27,335 nt of DNA, from the NCBI GenBank assembly GCA_033763355.1, contig JANRKT010000165.1, positions 1 through 27,335 on the forward strand. Reading direction: 5' to 3'. The notes beneath the pieces were generated by a model. The model was not told the DNA's origin and made no database searches. It saw only the letters and a list, made by a program, of their open reading frames with translations. Both the position numbers and the translations under genes were made by a program. Positions 9,023-16,736 of the stretch are shown here, piece after piece. The number at the start of each line of letters is the position of its first letter. Position 1 is the stretch's first letter. This stretch comes from JANRKT01 sp033763355 (GTDB lineage Bacteria > Bacteroidota > Bacteroidia > Chitinophagales > Chitinophagaceae).

Positions 9023-10552
9023 ATGGAAATAATTAAAATCAAAACTCTTGGTGAACTTAAAAAAAGCGGATACCAGCCGAAAAACATCAAAGAAGAAATC
9101 CGCCGTAACCTGATCAGTAAATTAAAAAGCAAAGAAGAAACTTTTCCCGGCATTATAGGTTATGAAGAGTCTGTTATTCCGGATACGGAAAGGGCCTTGC
9201 TTTCCCGCCATAACATTTTATTTCTCGGTTTGCGGGGCCAGGCTAAAACAAGAATGGCAAGGCAGATGACCGAATTGCTGGATGAATACATCCCGGTAAT
9301 TGAAGGCAGTGAGATCAATGACGACCCTTTCAACCCGCTTTCCCGTTTTGCAAAAGACCTTGTTGCTGAAAAAGGCGATGCCACACCCATTGCATGGATG
9401 CACAGGAGCGAACGCTATGGTGAAAAGCTTGCAACACCTGATGTGAGCGTAGCGGACCTTATAGGCGATATTGACCCTGTTAAAGCTGCCAATCTTCGCC
9501 TGAGCTTTGCCGATGAGCGGGTGATCCACTACGGCATTATACCAAGAAGCAACAGGGGCATATTTGTTATCAATGAAATTCCTGACCTGCAGGCAAGGAT
9601 ACAGGTGGCGCTATTTAATATACTTGAAGAAGGCGATATACAGATACGCGGTTTTAAACTCCGCATGCCGCTTGACATGTTATTTATATTTACGGCAAAT
9701 CCTGAAGATTATACAAACCGCGGCGCAATTGTTACACCTTTAAAAGACAGGATAGAAAGCCAGATACTGACGCATTACCCCAAATCTATAGAAACATCGC
9801 AGGCCATTACCGAACAGGAAGCAGACGTGCACGAAGAGCAGCAGAAGAAAATTAAAGTAAGTGACCTCATAAAAAGACTGATTGAACAGGTGTCGTTTGA
9901 AGCAAGAAGCAGTGAGTTTGTTGACCAGAAGAGCGGCGTATCTGCAAGGCTTACCATAGCCGCTTATGAAAATGCCATCAGCGCTGCTGAACGAAGGGCT
10001 ATACTTAACAATGAAAAAGATACACAGGTGTGGATAAGCGATCTTGTTGGAATTATACCTTCCATTACCGGAAAAATTGAACTGGTTTATGAAGGTGAAC
10101 AGGAAGGTCCGTACCAGGTTGCGTTTAACCTGCTGGATAAAGCGCTGCGTTCGCAGTTTGCGCATTACTTCCCCAGCCCCGACGCATTAAAAAAGAAAAG
10201 AACAAAGGAAACCCAACCTGAAGAAAATCCTTTTCGCAGTGTTATAACCTGGTTTGACAAGGGTAATTCACTGAATATTTTCTTCAACACAAAGGATGCG
10301 GATAAAGTATTGCTGCTATATAAAGTTGACGGCCTGCATGCACTGATAAAAAAATTCTTTCCCCATGCCAATGAAAAGGAAGGGGCCTTGTTAATGGAAT
10401 TTTTACTGCACGGCCTTGCTGCACATTCACTGATAAGCAAAAAAGTGGTAGAAGGTAAAATTGAGTTTAAAGATTTAATGGGATCAATGCTCAACCTTGG
10501 AACCAGTTCATCCTACAGCGATGATGAATTTGAAAGGGAAGACTTTTCATAA
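9023..10552 (+). CDS. AAA+ ATPase of the magnesium chelatase subunit I type
   Basis: 509 residues from ATG 9023, which follows GGAGG at 9007-9011. An in-frame ATG at 8981 would add 14 lysine-rich residues (MWFIDKKKLEENKK) and cannot be excluded. Walker A is GLRGQAKT (about 69-76), with Ala in place of the usual third Gly; the Walker B position reads FVINEI (about 181-186), with Asn where Asp is normal; sensor 1 is FIFTANP (about 221-227), and an Arg-bearing LKDRIES follows. The ChlI/BchI-like insert and a C-terminal helical part complete it. There is no porphyrin pathway here, so this is more likely a MoxR-like remodelling ATPase working with the VWA protein just upstream, in the same operon (24 or 66 bp apart). 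Target unknown. Confidence 0.85.
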   Translation: MEIIKIKTLGELKKSGYQPKNIKEEIRRNLISKLKSKEETFPGIIGYEESVIPDTERALLSRHNILFLGLRGQAKTRMARQMTELLDEYIPVIEGSEINDDPFNPLSRFAKDLVAEKGDATPIAWMHRSERYGEKLATPDVSVADLIGDIDPVKAANLRLSFADERVIHYGIIPRSNRGIFVINEIPDLQARIQVALFNILEEGDIQIRGFKLRMPLDMLFIFTANPEDYTNRGAIVTPLKDRIESQILTHYPKSIETSQAITEQEADVHEEQQKKIKVSDLIKRLIEQVSFEARSSEFVDQKSGVSARLTIAAYENAISAAERRAILNNEKDTQVWISDLVGIIPSITGKIELVYEGEQEGPYQVAFNLLDKALRSQFAHYFPSPDALKKKRTKETQPEENPFRSVITWFDKGNSLNIFFNTKDADKVLLLYKVDGLHALIKKFFPHANEKEGALLMEFLLHGLAAHSLISKKVVEGKIEFKDLMGSMLNLGTSSSYSDDEFEREDFS

Positions 10553-10558
10553 ACTGAT

Positions 10559-10580
10559 AAGGCGGCCATTCAGCCGCCTT
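10559..10580. terminator. Terminator hairpin between converging units
   Basis: AAGGCGGC (10559-10566) and GCCGCCTT (10573-10580) form an 8-bp stem with a 6-nt loop. It lies 6 nt after the ATPase stop and 26 nt beyond the stop of the minus-strand outer-membrane gene, so it can serve both directions. The U-tracts are weak. Confidence 0.7.
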
Positions 10581-10606
10581 TATTATTGTTATTCTTTTTA
10601 CAAACT

Positions 10607-11116
10607 TTACCAGCGAAATCCACCGCTTAAACCGAATGATATAAAAAATCCTTCGCTGTTAAATAAAGGTGTCATGTTTGCCCTGAAGGTAAACCCCTTC
10701 TTTTGGTAAGGCTGATAACGATAACCAAGTTGTGTAAAACCAAATACCCCGCTGCCCCCGCCGGTAGCTACAACCGGAGTTATACCGGCGCCGCCTTCAA
10801 AATAATGGCCCTGCCCTCCTGCGAGAAGGTTTAGTCCCAACGGAAATGTAAAAACCGCTCCAAATACATCATTAAAATCGTCGCCGAATGAGCCACCGCC
10901 AATTGCGGAAAAGCCGGCCCTGAAACCGAGTCCCTTTTCAGTTTTACCAAAGCGCTGGTCGTAGTTAAAAGAATAAAGGCCGCCTGCACCAAACAGTTCT
11001 GCATATGCCTGCTGTGCATTAGCTGAAACCGCCCCACCGCCTGACTGCGCCTTTAGGTTAATGGAATGAACCAATAAAAAAACTGAACTTAAAACAGTAA
11101 CAATCCGCTTTAGCAT
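10607..11116 (-). CDS. Small outer-membrane beta-barrel-like protein, hypothetical
   Basis: 169 residues with a signal peptide (KR at the start, a hydrophobic core, then LKAQ before SGGG, cleavage near residue 24). The mature part is rich in Gly and aromatic residues in alternating patterns (YSFNYDQRF, GLGFRAGF, GVFGFTQLGYRYQPY) and ends in GLSGGFRW with a terminal aromatic residue, as in small outer-membrane barrels. It follows murB on the same strand by 33 bp, so it is probably co-transcribed. No family with known function is recognised. Confidence 0.7.
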   Translation of the reverse strand: MLKRIVTVLSSVFLLVHSINLKAQSGGGAVSANAQQAYAELFGAGGLYSFNYDQRFGKTEKGLGFRAGFSAIGGGSFGDDFNDVFGAVFTFPLGLNLLAGGQGHYFEGGAGITPVVATGGGSGVFGFTQLGYRYQPYQKKGFTFRANMTPLFNSEGFFISFGLSGGFRW

Positions 11117-11149
11117 GATGGTGTTGTTTTTAGGGTTTAAAAAATAAAA

Positions 11150-12154
11150 TTATAAAATGTTTACTTCTCTCTCAAGTTGTACCCCAAACTTTCTCTCAAT
11201 ACTGTGGCTGATCATCTCACTCAGCTCAAAAATATCTGCGCCAGAGGCATTGCCATAATTTACCAGCACCAGTGCCTGCCTGCCATGGCAACCGGCATCC
11301 CCTTTACGAAAACCTTTCCATCCGCAATATTCAATCAGCCAGCCTGCAGCAAGCTTAACTTTTCCATCCGGCAAAGGATAACCTACAATGCCGGGGAAAT
11401 TTTTCTTTAACTGTTCAAATTTCAGGTAAGGCACTTCGGGGTTTTTAAAGAAACTTCCTGCATTACCATATATTTTTGGATCAGGCAGTTTGGAGGAACG
11501 GATATTTATTACAGCCTGTGAAATACTCTTAATTGACAATTGCTTAATTTCCATCTTTTCCAGTTCCTGTTCAATAGCGCCGTACGAAATATTAAAATCC
11601 GGTTTCCTGCTTAAACGATAAGTAACATTGAGAATTACAAACTCATCTTTGTATTTTCGTTTAAACACACTTTCCCTGTAACCAAACTGGCAGTCTGCAG
11701 CATTAAACCGTACAATGGTCTTATCTTTTATGTGAAATGCTTCAAGTTCATGAAACACTTCTTTTACCTCCACCCCATAAGCGCCGATATTCTGTATGGG
11801 GGTTGCCCCTACATTACCAGGTATCAGGGATAAATTTTCAATACCTGCCTGGTTTTGCTGAATACAATGCAATACAAACTGGTGCCAGTTTTCCCCTGCC
11901 CCTGCTTTCACATAAACAAAGCCGGCATCATCCTTAACTTTTTCAATGCCCCTGATCTCATTTTTTAATACCAGCCCGTTAAAATCTTTTGTAAATAAAA
12001 TATTGCTTCCTCCGCCAAGGATCAGGATCGGTGAATGAGCAGAAACCAGTTCTTCCAGCTCTTCTGCTGAGCCAAATGATGCAAACAGTTTTGCTTTTGC
12101 ATCAATGCCAAATGTATTATACCCTTTAAGTGAAATATTTTGCTGAATTTGCAT
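11150..12154 (-). CDS. murB: UDP-N-acetylenolpyruvoylglucosamine reductase (MurB)
   Basis: 334 residues from ATG 12154. FAD-dependent and NADPH-using, it reduces UDP-GlcNAc-enolpyruvate to UDP-MurNAc in the cytoplasm, the second committed step of peptidoglycan synthesis. Landmarks: ILGGGSNILF (45-54), the SLIPGNVGATPIQNIGAYGVE block (109-129), YRES with Arg160, catalytic Ser234 in NAGSFFKNP, and a C-terminal QLEREV carrying the active-site Glu. Length and the Y-loop region fit type I MurB, as in E. coli. A longer frame to 12214 is rejected: its 20 extra residues are unlike the family and overlap the divergent gene. The start codons of the two divergent genes are only 34 bp apart. Confidence 0.95.
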   Translation of the reverse strand: MQIQQNISLKGYNTFGIDAKAKLFASFGSAEELEELVSAHSPILILGGGSNILFTKDFNGLVLKNEIRGIEKVKDDAGFVYVKAGAGENWHQFVLHCIQQNQAGIENLSLIPGNVGATPIQNIGAYGVEVKEVFHELEAFHIKDKTIVRFNAADCQFGYRESVFKRKYKDEFVILNVTYRLSRKPDFNISYGAIEQELEKMEIKQLSIKSISQAVINIRSSKLPDPKIYGNAGSFFKNPEVPYLKFEQLKKNFPGIVGYPLPDGKVKLAAGWLIEYCGWKGFRKGDAGCHGRQALVLVNYGNASGADIFELSEMISHSIERKFGVQLEREVNIL

Positions 12155-12188
12155 GCTGTTACAAAAAAGCAATAATACATCAAAAATC

Positions 12189-12863
12189 ATGAGCGGAAAA
12201 ACAGCCACTGTCATTGGGGCAACAGGCTTGGTTGGAGGCCATTTGCTTCAACTGCTGCTGCATGAAAAAAAATACGATCGCATCAGGTTGATTGTGCGCA
12301 GGCAGGCGGCAATTGAACTACCCGGTGCAGATATAAAAATCATCAGCTTTGAAAACAACATGGAATTTGAAAATGCAATCAGCGGGTCTGATGTGGTATT
12401 CTGTGCTGTGGGTACCACTCAAAAAAAAGTAAAAGGCGACCAATTGGCTTACAGGAAAATTGATTTTGATATCCCCGTTACTGCAGCAAAGCTATGCAAG
12501 CGAACCGGGTGCAACACATTTGTATTTGTTTCTTCAGTTGGCGCAAATAGCAAAAGCAATAATTTTTATTTAAACTTAAAAGGGGAAACTGAAGACAGCA
12601 TAAAAGAATTTTCGCTGAAACAAACGCATATTATGAGGCCCTCTGTACTGCTGGGCAGCAGAAAAGAATCAAGGGCCGGTGAAAAAATTGCAGGGGGCAT
12701 GATGTCAGCCTTTTCTTTTTTATTGATGGGCAAATTCAGAAAATACAAACCTATGGAGGCCGAAAATGTGGCAAAGGCAATGCTTGCAGCTTCGCTGCTG
12801 AAGCAGGAAGGTTTTACTATTTATGAATACGATGACATGATTAAACTGATCAACGGAAAGTGA
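12189..12863 (+). CDS. NAD(P)-binding protein, TIP30/HTATIP2-like atypical SDR
   Basis: 224 residues from ATG 12189. A Rossmann fold begins at once with VIGATGLVGGH (8-18); next come VFCAVGTTQKK, FVSSVGA and a Tyr-x-x-x-Lys (YLNLK), then MRPSVLLG. This order is that of TIP30/HTATIP2-like and NmrA-like proteins, which bind NADPH; bacterial members are mostly uncharacterised. A start at 12153 would overlap murB and is not favoured. The stop is only 3 bp from the stop of priA on the other strand, with no terminator hairpin between them. Confidence 0.8.
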   Translation: MSGKTATVIGATGLVGGHLLQLLLHEKKYDRIRLIVRRQAAIELPGADIKIISFENNMEFENAISGSDVVFCAVGTTQKKVKGDQLAYRKIDFDIPVTAAKLCKRTGCNTFVFVSSVGANSKSNNFYLNLKGETEDSIKEFSLKQTHIMRPSVLLGSRKESRAGEKIAGGMMSAFSFLLMGKFRKYKPMEAENVAKAMLAASLLKQEGFTIYEYDDMIKLINGK

Positions 12864-12866
12864 ATT

Positions 12867-15362
12867 TTAAACCGGGTCAACATCGGGCAACATTACCACG
12901 CTCCTGAATTTTTTATCATGCTGTAATATGGCTGACTGCTGCAGGATAACATGCTTTGCATAATCAATCAGTTTGCTGTCCTTCGGCAGCTTAAGCAACA
13001 ACTCAACAAGGTATAAATTCCTCACTCTTCCAACTACCGGTTCAGCAGGGCCCACTATATATTTTCCAAACTCTTTTGCCAAAGCATTGGCCATAAAGTT
13101 TGCAGCGCTGTCAGCGGTATCTTTTATTTTATGTTTAAAAGTAAGCAGTATGATCCTTGAATAAGGCGGGTAAAAAAAATGCTGTCTTCCCTTTAATTCA
13201 AATTCATAAAACTTTTTATAGTCGTGCTGCTGCACCAGTTCCAGCAAGGGGTGTTTGGGATTGGTGGTTTGAATAATCACTTTGCCCCTGTCATTTTTTC
13301 TTCCTGCCCTGCCGCTCACCTGTTCCATCAGTTGAAAAGCCCTTTCATTTACCCTGAAATCAGCAAATCCAAGCAAGCCGTCTGCATCAAGAACGCCCAC
13401 CAGGTTCACATGATCAAAATCCAAACCTTTTACCACCATCTGTGTGCCAACCAGTATATCTGTTCTTTGCTGTTCAAACTGCTGTATCAGCGTATCATGT
13501 GCGGTTTTACCTTTTACTGTATCAATATCCATGCGGGATATTCTTGCTTTGGGAAACTGCTCCTGCAATTCTTCTTCAATTCTTTCGGTACCAAAATTTC
13601 TTTCTAACCATTTGGTGGTGCCGCATGCAGGGCAACTGATGAGTTTAGGATAGGTAGTGCCGCAGTAATGACACTGAAGCTTATGAAATACTTTATGGTA
13701 AGTAAGTGTTACATCGCAGTTGTTGCAATGCGGAATAAAACCGCATGTTCCGCAGATCAGATAAGGTGAATATCCACGCCTGTTCTGAAAAAGGATAACC
13801 TGTTTGTTTTTTTCAAGCGTTTGGTTTATGGCTTCGTGCAGTTGCGGTGAAATAATCACCCTTGATTTATCCTTCTTTACTACCTGTCGTGTATCGGTAA
13901 TTTCTATTTCAGGCAGTTCAACACCGCCAAACCTTTCATTCAGTTCCACCAGTGTATATTTGCCAGAGGCAGCATTGTAATAACTTTCCATTGATGGTGT
14001 AGCGCTGCCCAATAAAACTTTGGCGCCAAATTGCGAGGCATAATAAATGGCTGTATCCCTTGCATGATAGCGTGGAGCAGGGTCCTGCTGTTTAAAAGAA
14101 GCATCGTGTTCCTCATCAACAATAATCAAACCGGGGTTAGTGAACGGAAGAAATAAAGACGACCTTGCCCCAAGCACAATCCTTATCTCCGCATTTTTTA
14201 CTTTATTCCATATTTCTATTCTCTCGTTCTGGCTGAATTTGGAATGATAAATGGCTATGTAACCGCCAAAATGTTTTTGCAGCCGCCGGATGATCTGCGA
14301 TGTTAACGCAATTTCAGGCAACAGGTACAAAACCTGTTTGCCTTCTTTGATGTATTGTTCTATCAGCCGGATGTACACCTGTGTTTTACCGCTTGATGTA
14401 ATGCCATGCAACAGGCAAACCTGTTTGTCCGCAAATACCTCATTAATCTTCTGCAGGCTTTCCGTCTGCGCATCAGATAATGTAAAATCTATATTTACCT
14501 CTTTCGGCAGGTATTTTATCCTGTCAACAAATAATTTCTCAATAATCAGGATATTTTTATCTGCAAGGCCTTTCAGTTGCGCCGCCGTAGCGCCTGATTT
14601 TTTTAATAGCTCAGTCTGCTTTACTTCCCCTTCGGTTTTTGACAAATGCAGCCATGCCAGTAATAATTCAAGCTGTTTAGGCGCTTTTTTCCACTGGTTA
14701 AGCAATGCTGCAAGTTTCTCTTCCTGCGAATATTGCGGGTGAAGCCTTATAAAATTTTCGATCCTTGGCGTATATTTTTCTTTCAGCGATTCCCATACAA
14801 AACAAACTTTTTTATCAATGAGTTTTTTTACTACCGGATAAGTATTTGCAGCATCCAGCACCTGCTGCACCTCTGAAAGATTAAGTTGTTTCTTTATGAG
14901 CAATGCTTCTGCTACAAGGTATTCATTGTGGTCAAGCGCTGAAAAGTTATCACCATATTCTTCATTAAACACCAGGATGGTTTCACTGCTGAGTTTAAAA
15001 TGAGAAGGTAAGGCTGCGGCCATCACTTCCCCTTCGCTGCACATGTAGTAATGGGCTATCCAGTTCCAAAGGCGCAACTGTGTTTCATACACTACAGGTT
15101 CAGCATCCAGTATGTTCTGTATATCTTTTGGCTCAAATGCCTTCGGCTTTTCATCAAAAACCCGTTTTACAATACCGGCATATCTTTTTTGCTTCCCGAA
15201 TATTACTTCAACCCTTACACCAGGCTGAATTTTTTCTTTTAAAGGCGCCGGGATAGCATAAGTATAGGTAGTGGGTAACGCAAGTGGTATAATGATTTCG
15301 GCATAACCAGCAGGTCCGGCCGGAGCAACATTAAAAATTTCATTGGTCAGAACATCACTCAT
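12867..15362 (-). CDS. priA: Primosomal protein N', replication restart helicase PriA
   Basis: 831 residues. PriA is a 3'-5' superfamily 2 helicase that recognises stalled forks and reloads the replicative helicase. Visible parts: N-terminal 3'-end-binding domain (YAEIIIPLALPTTYTY from residue 20), winged helix near 90-125, Walker A GITSSGKT at 320-327, DEEH at 416-419, the aromatic-rich loop (KQQDPAPRYHARD), eight zinc-binding Cys in pairs at about 537/540, 546/549, 564/567 and 577/580, GTQMVVKGLDF and the QVSGRAGR motif VI. It is about 100 residues longer than E. coli PriA (732), mainly in the region before the helicase core, as is common in Bacteroidota. It follows the acyltransferase gene by 38 bp. 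Confidence 0.96.
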   Translation of the reverse strand: MSDVLTNEIFNVAPAGPAGYAEIIIPLALPTTYTYAIPAPLKEKIQPGVRVEVIFGKQKRYAGIVKRVFDEKPKAFEPKDIQNILDAEPVVYETQLRLWNWIAHYYMCSEGEVMAAALPSHFKLSSETILVFNEEYGDNFSALDHNEYLVAEALLIKKQLNLSEVQQVLDAANTYPVVKKLIDKKVCFVWESLKEKYTPRIENFIRLHPQYSQEEKLAALLNQWKKAPKQLELLLAWLHLSKTEGEVKQTELLKKSGATAAQLKGLADKNILIIEKLFVDRIKYLPKEVNIDFTLSDAQTESLQKINEVFADKQVCLLHGITSSGKTQVYIRLIEQYIKEGKQVLYLLPEIALTSQIIRRLQKHFGGYIAIYHSKFSQNERIEIWNKVKNAEIRIVLGARSSLFLPFTNPGLIIVDEEHDASFKQQDPAPRYHARDTAIYYASQFGAKVLLGSATPSMESYYNAASGKYTLVELNERFGGVELPEIEITDTRQVVKKDKSRVIISPQLHEAINQTLEKNKQVILFQNRRGYSPYLICGTCGFIPHCNNCDVTLTYHKVFHKLQCHYCGTTYPKLISCPACGTTKWLERNFGTERIEEELQEQFPKARISRMDIDTVKGKTAHDTLIQQFEQQRTDILVGTQMVVKGLDFDHVNLVGVLDADGLLGFADFRVNERAFQLMEQVSGRAGRKNDRGKVIIQTTNPKHPLLELVQQHDYKKFYEFELKGRQHFFYPPYSRIILLTFKHKIKDTADSAANFMANALAKEFGKYIVGPAEPVVGRVRNLYLVELLLKLPKDSKLIDYAKHVILQQSAILQHDKKFRSVVMLPDVDPV

Positions 15363-15400
15363 GAAACAATCCGGGTTTACAGCCCGGGTGCAAGATAATT

Positions 15401-16195
15401 TTAAATGGTTGCTTTATCCCCGGCGGGTTCCTGTATCCAGCTTGCTTTGTATGCCTGCAGTTTCTCCGACATCAGCCCGAATACTTTGCTTTTCAGTTGC
15501 GGTATGTCATTCATTGTATAACCTTCCACAGGGATACTTTTCAGGAATACAGTACGGCAGCGGCCGGGAGTAAAAGTAAAAATTTGCTGGTGGCGCATGC
15601 GGTCGTAGTTATCAAGGAAGAGTATGGGCTGCAAAGGCGTTTGCGTTTCAACAGCTATACGGAAAGCCCCGTCATAGAATTCTTTCAAAGGTTCATTAGT
15701 GAGGTTAAACGTTCCTTCAGGAAAAACGAGGATGGAGATTTTTTTATTGAGCACTGATTTGAGTTGCCGTACACTTTTGGCCCGGTGCGTTGCGCTTGAA
15801 CGGTCAACCATCACCACACACACTTTATAAATAAAGCCAAACACCGGTATATTTTTCATTTCTATTTTCCCCAGCGGACGGAAATGCTGCCGGATGGCTT
15901 CAACAATAATTGCTGCATCAAGTAAAGAGATGTGGTTGGCAACAAAAATATACTGACGTGAAGGGTCAGGTTTTTCTTCGTAAATATTCCGGTGAAAAAT
16001 GAAAACAGCTTTTAACCATATCCACGACCACAGCCTCAATACATCATATATAAAATTGCCCCCCTTTACCTTGCCCCGGAATGATGCAATAAAAACAAAC
16101 GGAAAAACAACAAACATGAAAACAATGAAAAGCAGCAAAGCATAGAGAATGTAAACGATCCGCAAAGGCCATAATAAAATCGGTATCAATCTCAA
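15401..16195 (-). CDS. 1-acyl-sn-glycerol-3-phosphate acyltransferase-like (PlsC family)
   Basis: 264 residues. One or two membrane helices at about 8-38, then the acyltransferase motifs: NHISLLD (His88 and Asp93, the HX4D site), GKIEMKNIPVFGFIY (motif II) and FPEGT at 158-162 (motif III). The family moves an acyl chain onto lysophosphatidate or a related lysolipid at the inner membrane. Which lysolipid is used cannot be told from sequence; several paralogues are usual. It is the middle gene of a DUF4258-plsC-priA run with gaps of 17 and 38 bp. Confidence 0.88.
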   Translation of the reverse strand: MRLIPILLWPLRIVYILYALLLFIVFMFVVFPFVFIASFRGKVKGGNFIYDVLRLWSWIWLKAVFIFHRNIYEEKPDPSRQYIFVANHISLLDAAIIVEAIRQHFRPLGKIEMKNIPVFGFIYKVCVVMVDRSSATHRAKSVRQLKSVLNKKISILVFPEGTFNLTNEPLKEFYDGAFRIAVETQTPLQPILFLDNYDRMRHQQIFTFTPGRCRTVFLKSIPVEGYTMNDIPQLKSKVFGLMSEKLQAYKASWIQEPAGDKATI

Positions 16196-16212
16196 GCTGA
16201 ATATTTGATGTT

Positions 16213-16659
16213 TTATTTACAGTTGCAGGGCCAGCCGGTATCCAGGTCAATCACAGTTATCACCACCATTCCTCTTGGCGAAGGGGCAAAGATAATTCTT
16301 ACCTGCTGACCATCATGTGTGTTTCCTTCCAAAGCATATTTGGGATCAGGGCTGGCCCGAAGGTCGCTTTTACTATAGTTGATCTCACCGTTTTCAAGGA
16401 TTTCCATCACTTCGCTTTCATCAATGTGCCTGCAACCCATCCGGCAGCGGGCATGTTTGGTGTAAATGATATTTGCTGTATTTCGGTTAAAGCCTTCATC
16501 CCGCCTGTCATGCCTTGCAGACGGATCGTTTGCTTCGGCCTTTTTATGTTCCTTCCTGGTTTCATCCCTTCCGGGCTTTTCTTTATTCTGCATACGCAAG
16601 GCAAACCACACCGTTGCAATCAAAACCAGCAAAAAGAGTATAGCAGTATTTTTCTTCAC
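16213..16659 (-). CDS. Membrane-anchored DUF4258 domain protein
   Basis: 148 residues. A single N-terminal hydrophobic segment (5-22) after MKKN suggests an uncleaved anchor or a signal sequence; a highly charged linker (24-58, rich in Lys, Arg and Glu) follows, then a DUF4258-like domain (about 64-146: YTKHARCRMGCRHI, EVMEILENGEI, VRIIFAPSPRGMVVITVIDL). The fold is thought to be related to RelE-type toxins, but nothing here shows RNase activity. Four Cys, in CRMGC and CNC, could bind metal or form disulfides if the domain lies outside the cytoplasm. First gene of the plsC-priA run, divergent from mtaB. Confidence 0.7.
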   Translation of the reverse strand: MKKNTAILFLLVLIATVWFALRMQNKEKPGRDETRKEHKKAEANDPSARHDRRDEGFNRNTANIIYTKHARCRMGCRHIDESEVMEILENGEINYSKSDLRASPDPKYALEGNTHDGQQVRIIFAPSPRGMVVITVIDLDTGWPCNCK

Positions 16660-16664
16660 ATAAA

Positions 16665-16697
16665 AATATTGAGCTGCAATATTAGCAAATTGAGCTG
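16665..16697. promoter_or_regulatory. Inverted and direct repeats in the mtaB/DUF4258 divergent region
   Basis: AATATTG-AGCTG-CAATATT at 16665-16683 is a perfect 7-5-7 palindrome just 5 bp upstream of the DUF4258 start. Part of it, ATTGAGCTG, recurs directly at 16689-16697, 21 bp on. The repeats lie immediately before the mtaB promoter, so a bound protein could affect both directions. Function is inferred. Confidence 0.4.
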
Positions 16698-16728
16698 TTG
16701 CCGCCTATCCGCAGCTTCCTTATCTTTG
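16698..16728 (+). promoter_or_regulatory. Promoter of mtaB
   Basis: TTG (16698-16700), 20 bp, TATCTTTG (16721-16728). Transcription is expected to begin at about 16733-16737, at or just before ATG 16737, so the message would be leaderless or nearly so. The same TTG is a nominal start for a longer frame; being the -33 box it cannot be translated. Confidence 0.6.
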
Positions 16729-16736
16729 CAGGCTTA

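Noticed and set aside
12155..12214. Longer MurB N-terminus
   Set aside because: The extra 20 residues are unlike MurB and overlap the divergent gene; ATG 12154 fits family length.
16698..16736. TTG start adding 13 residues to MtaB
   Set aside because: The codon is the promoter -33 box and lies upstream of the expected transcript start.
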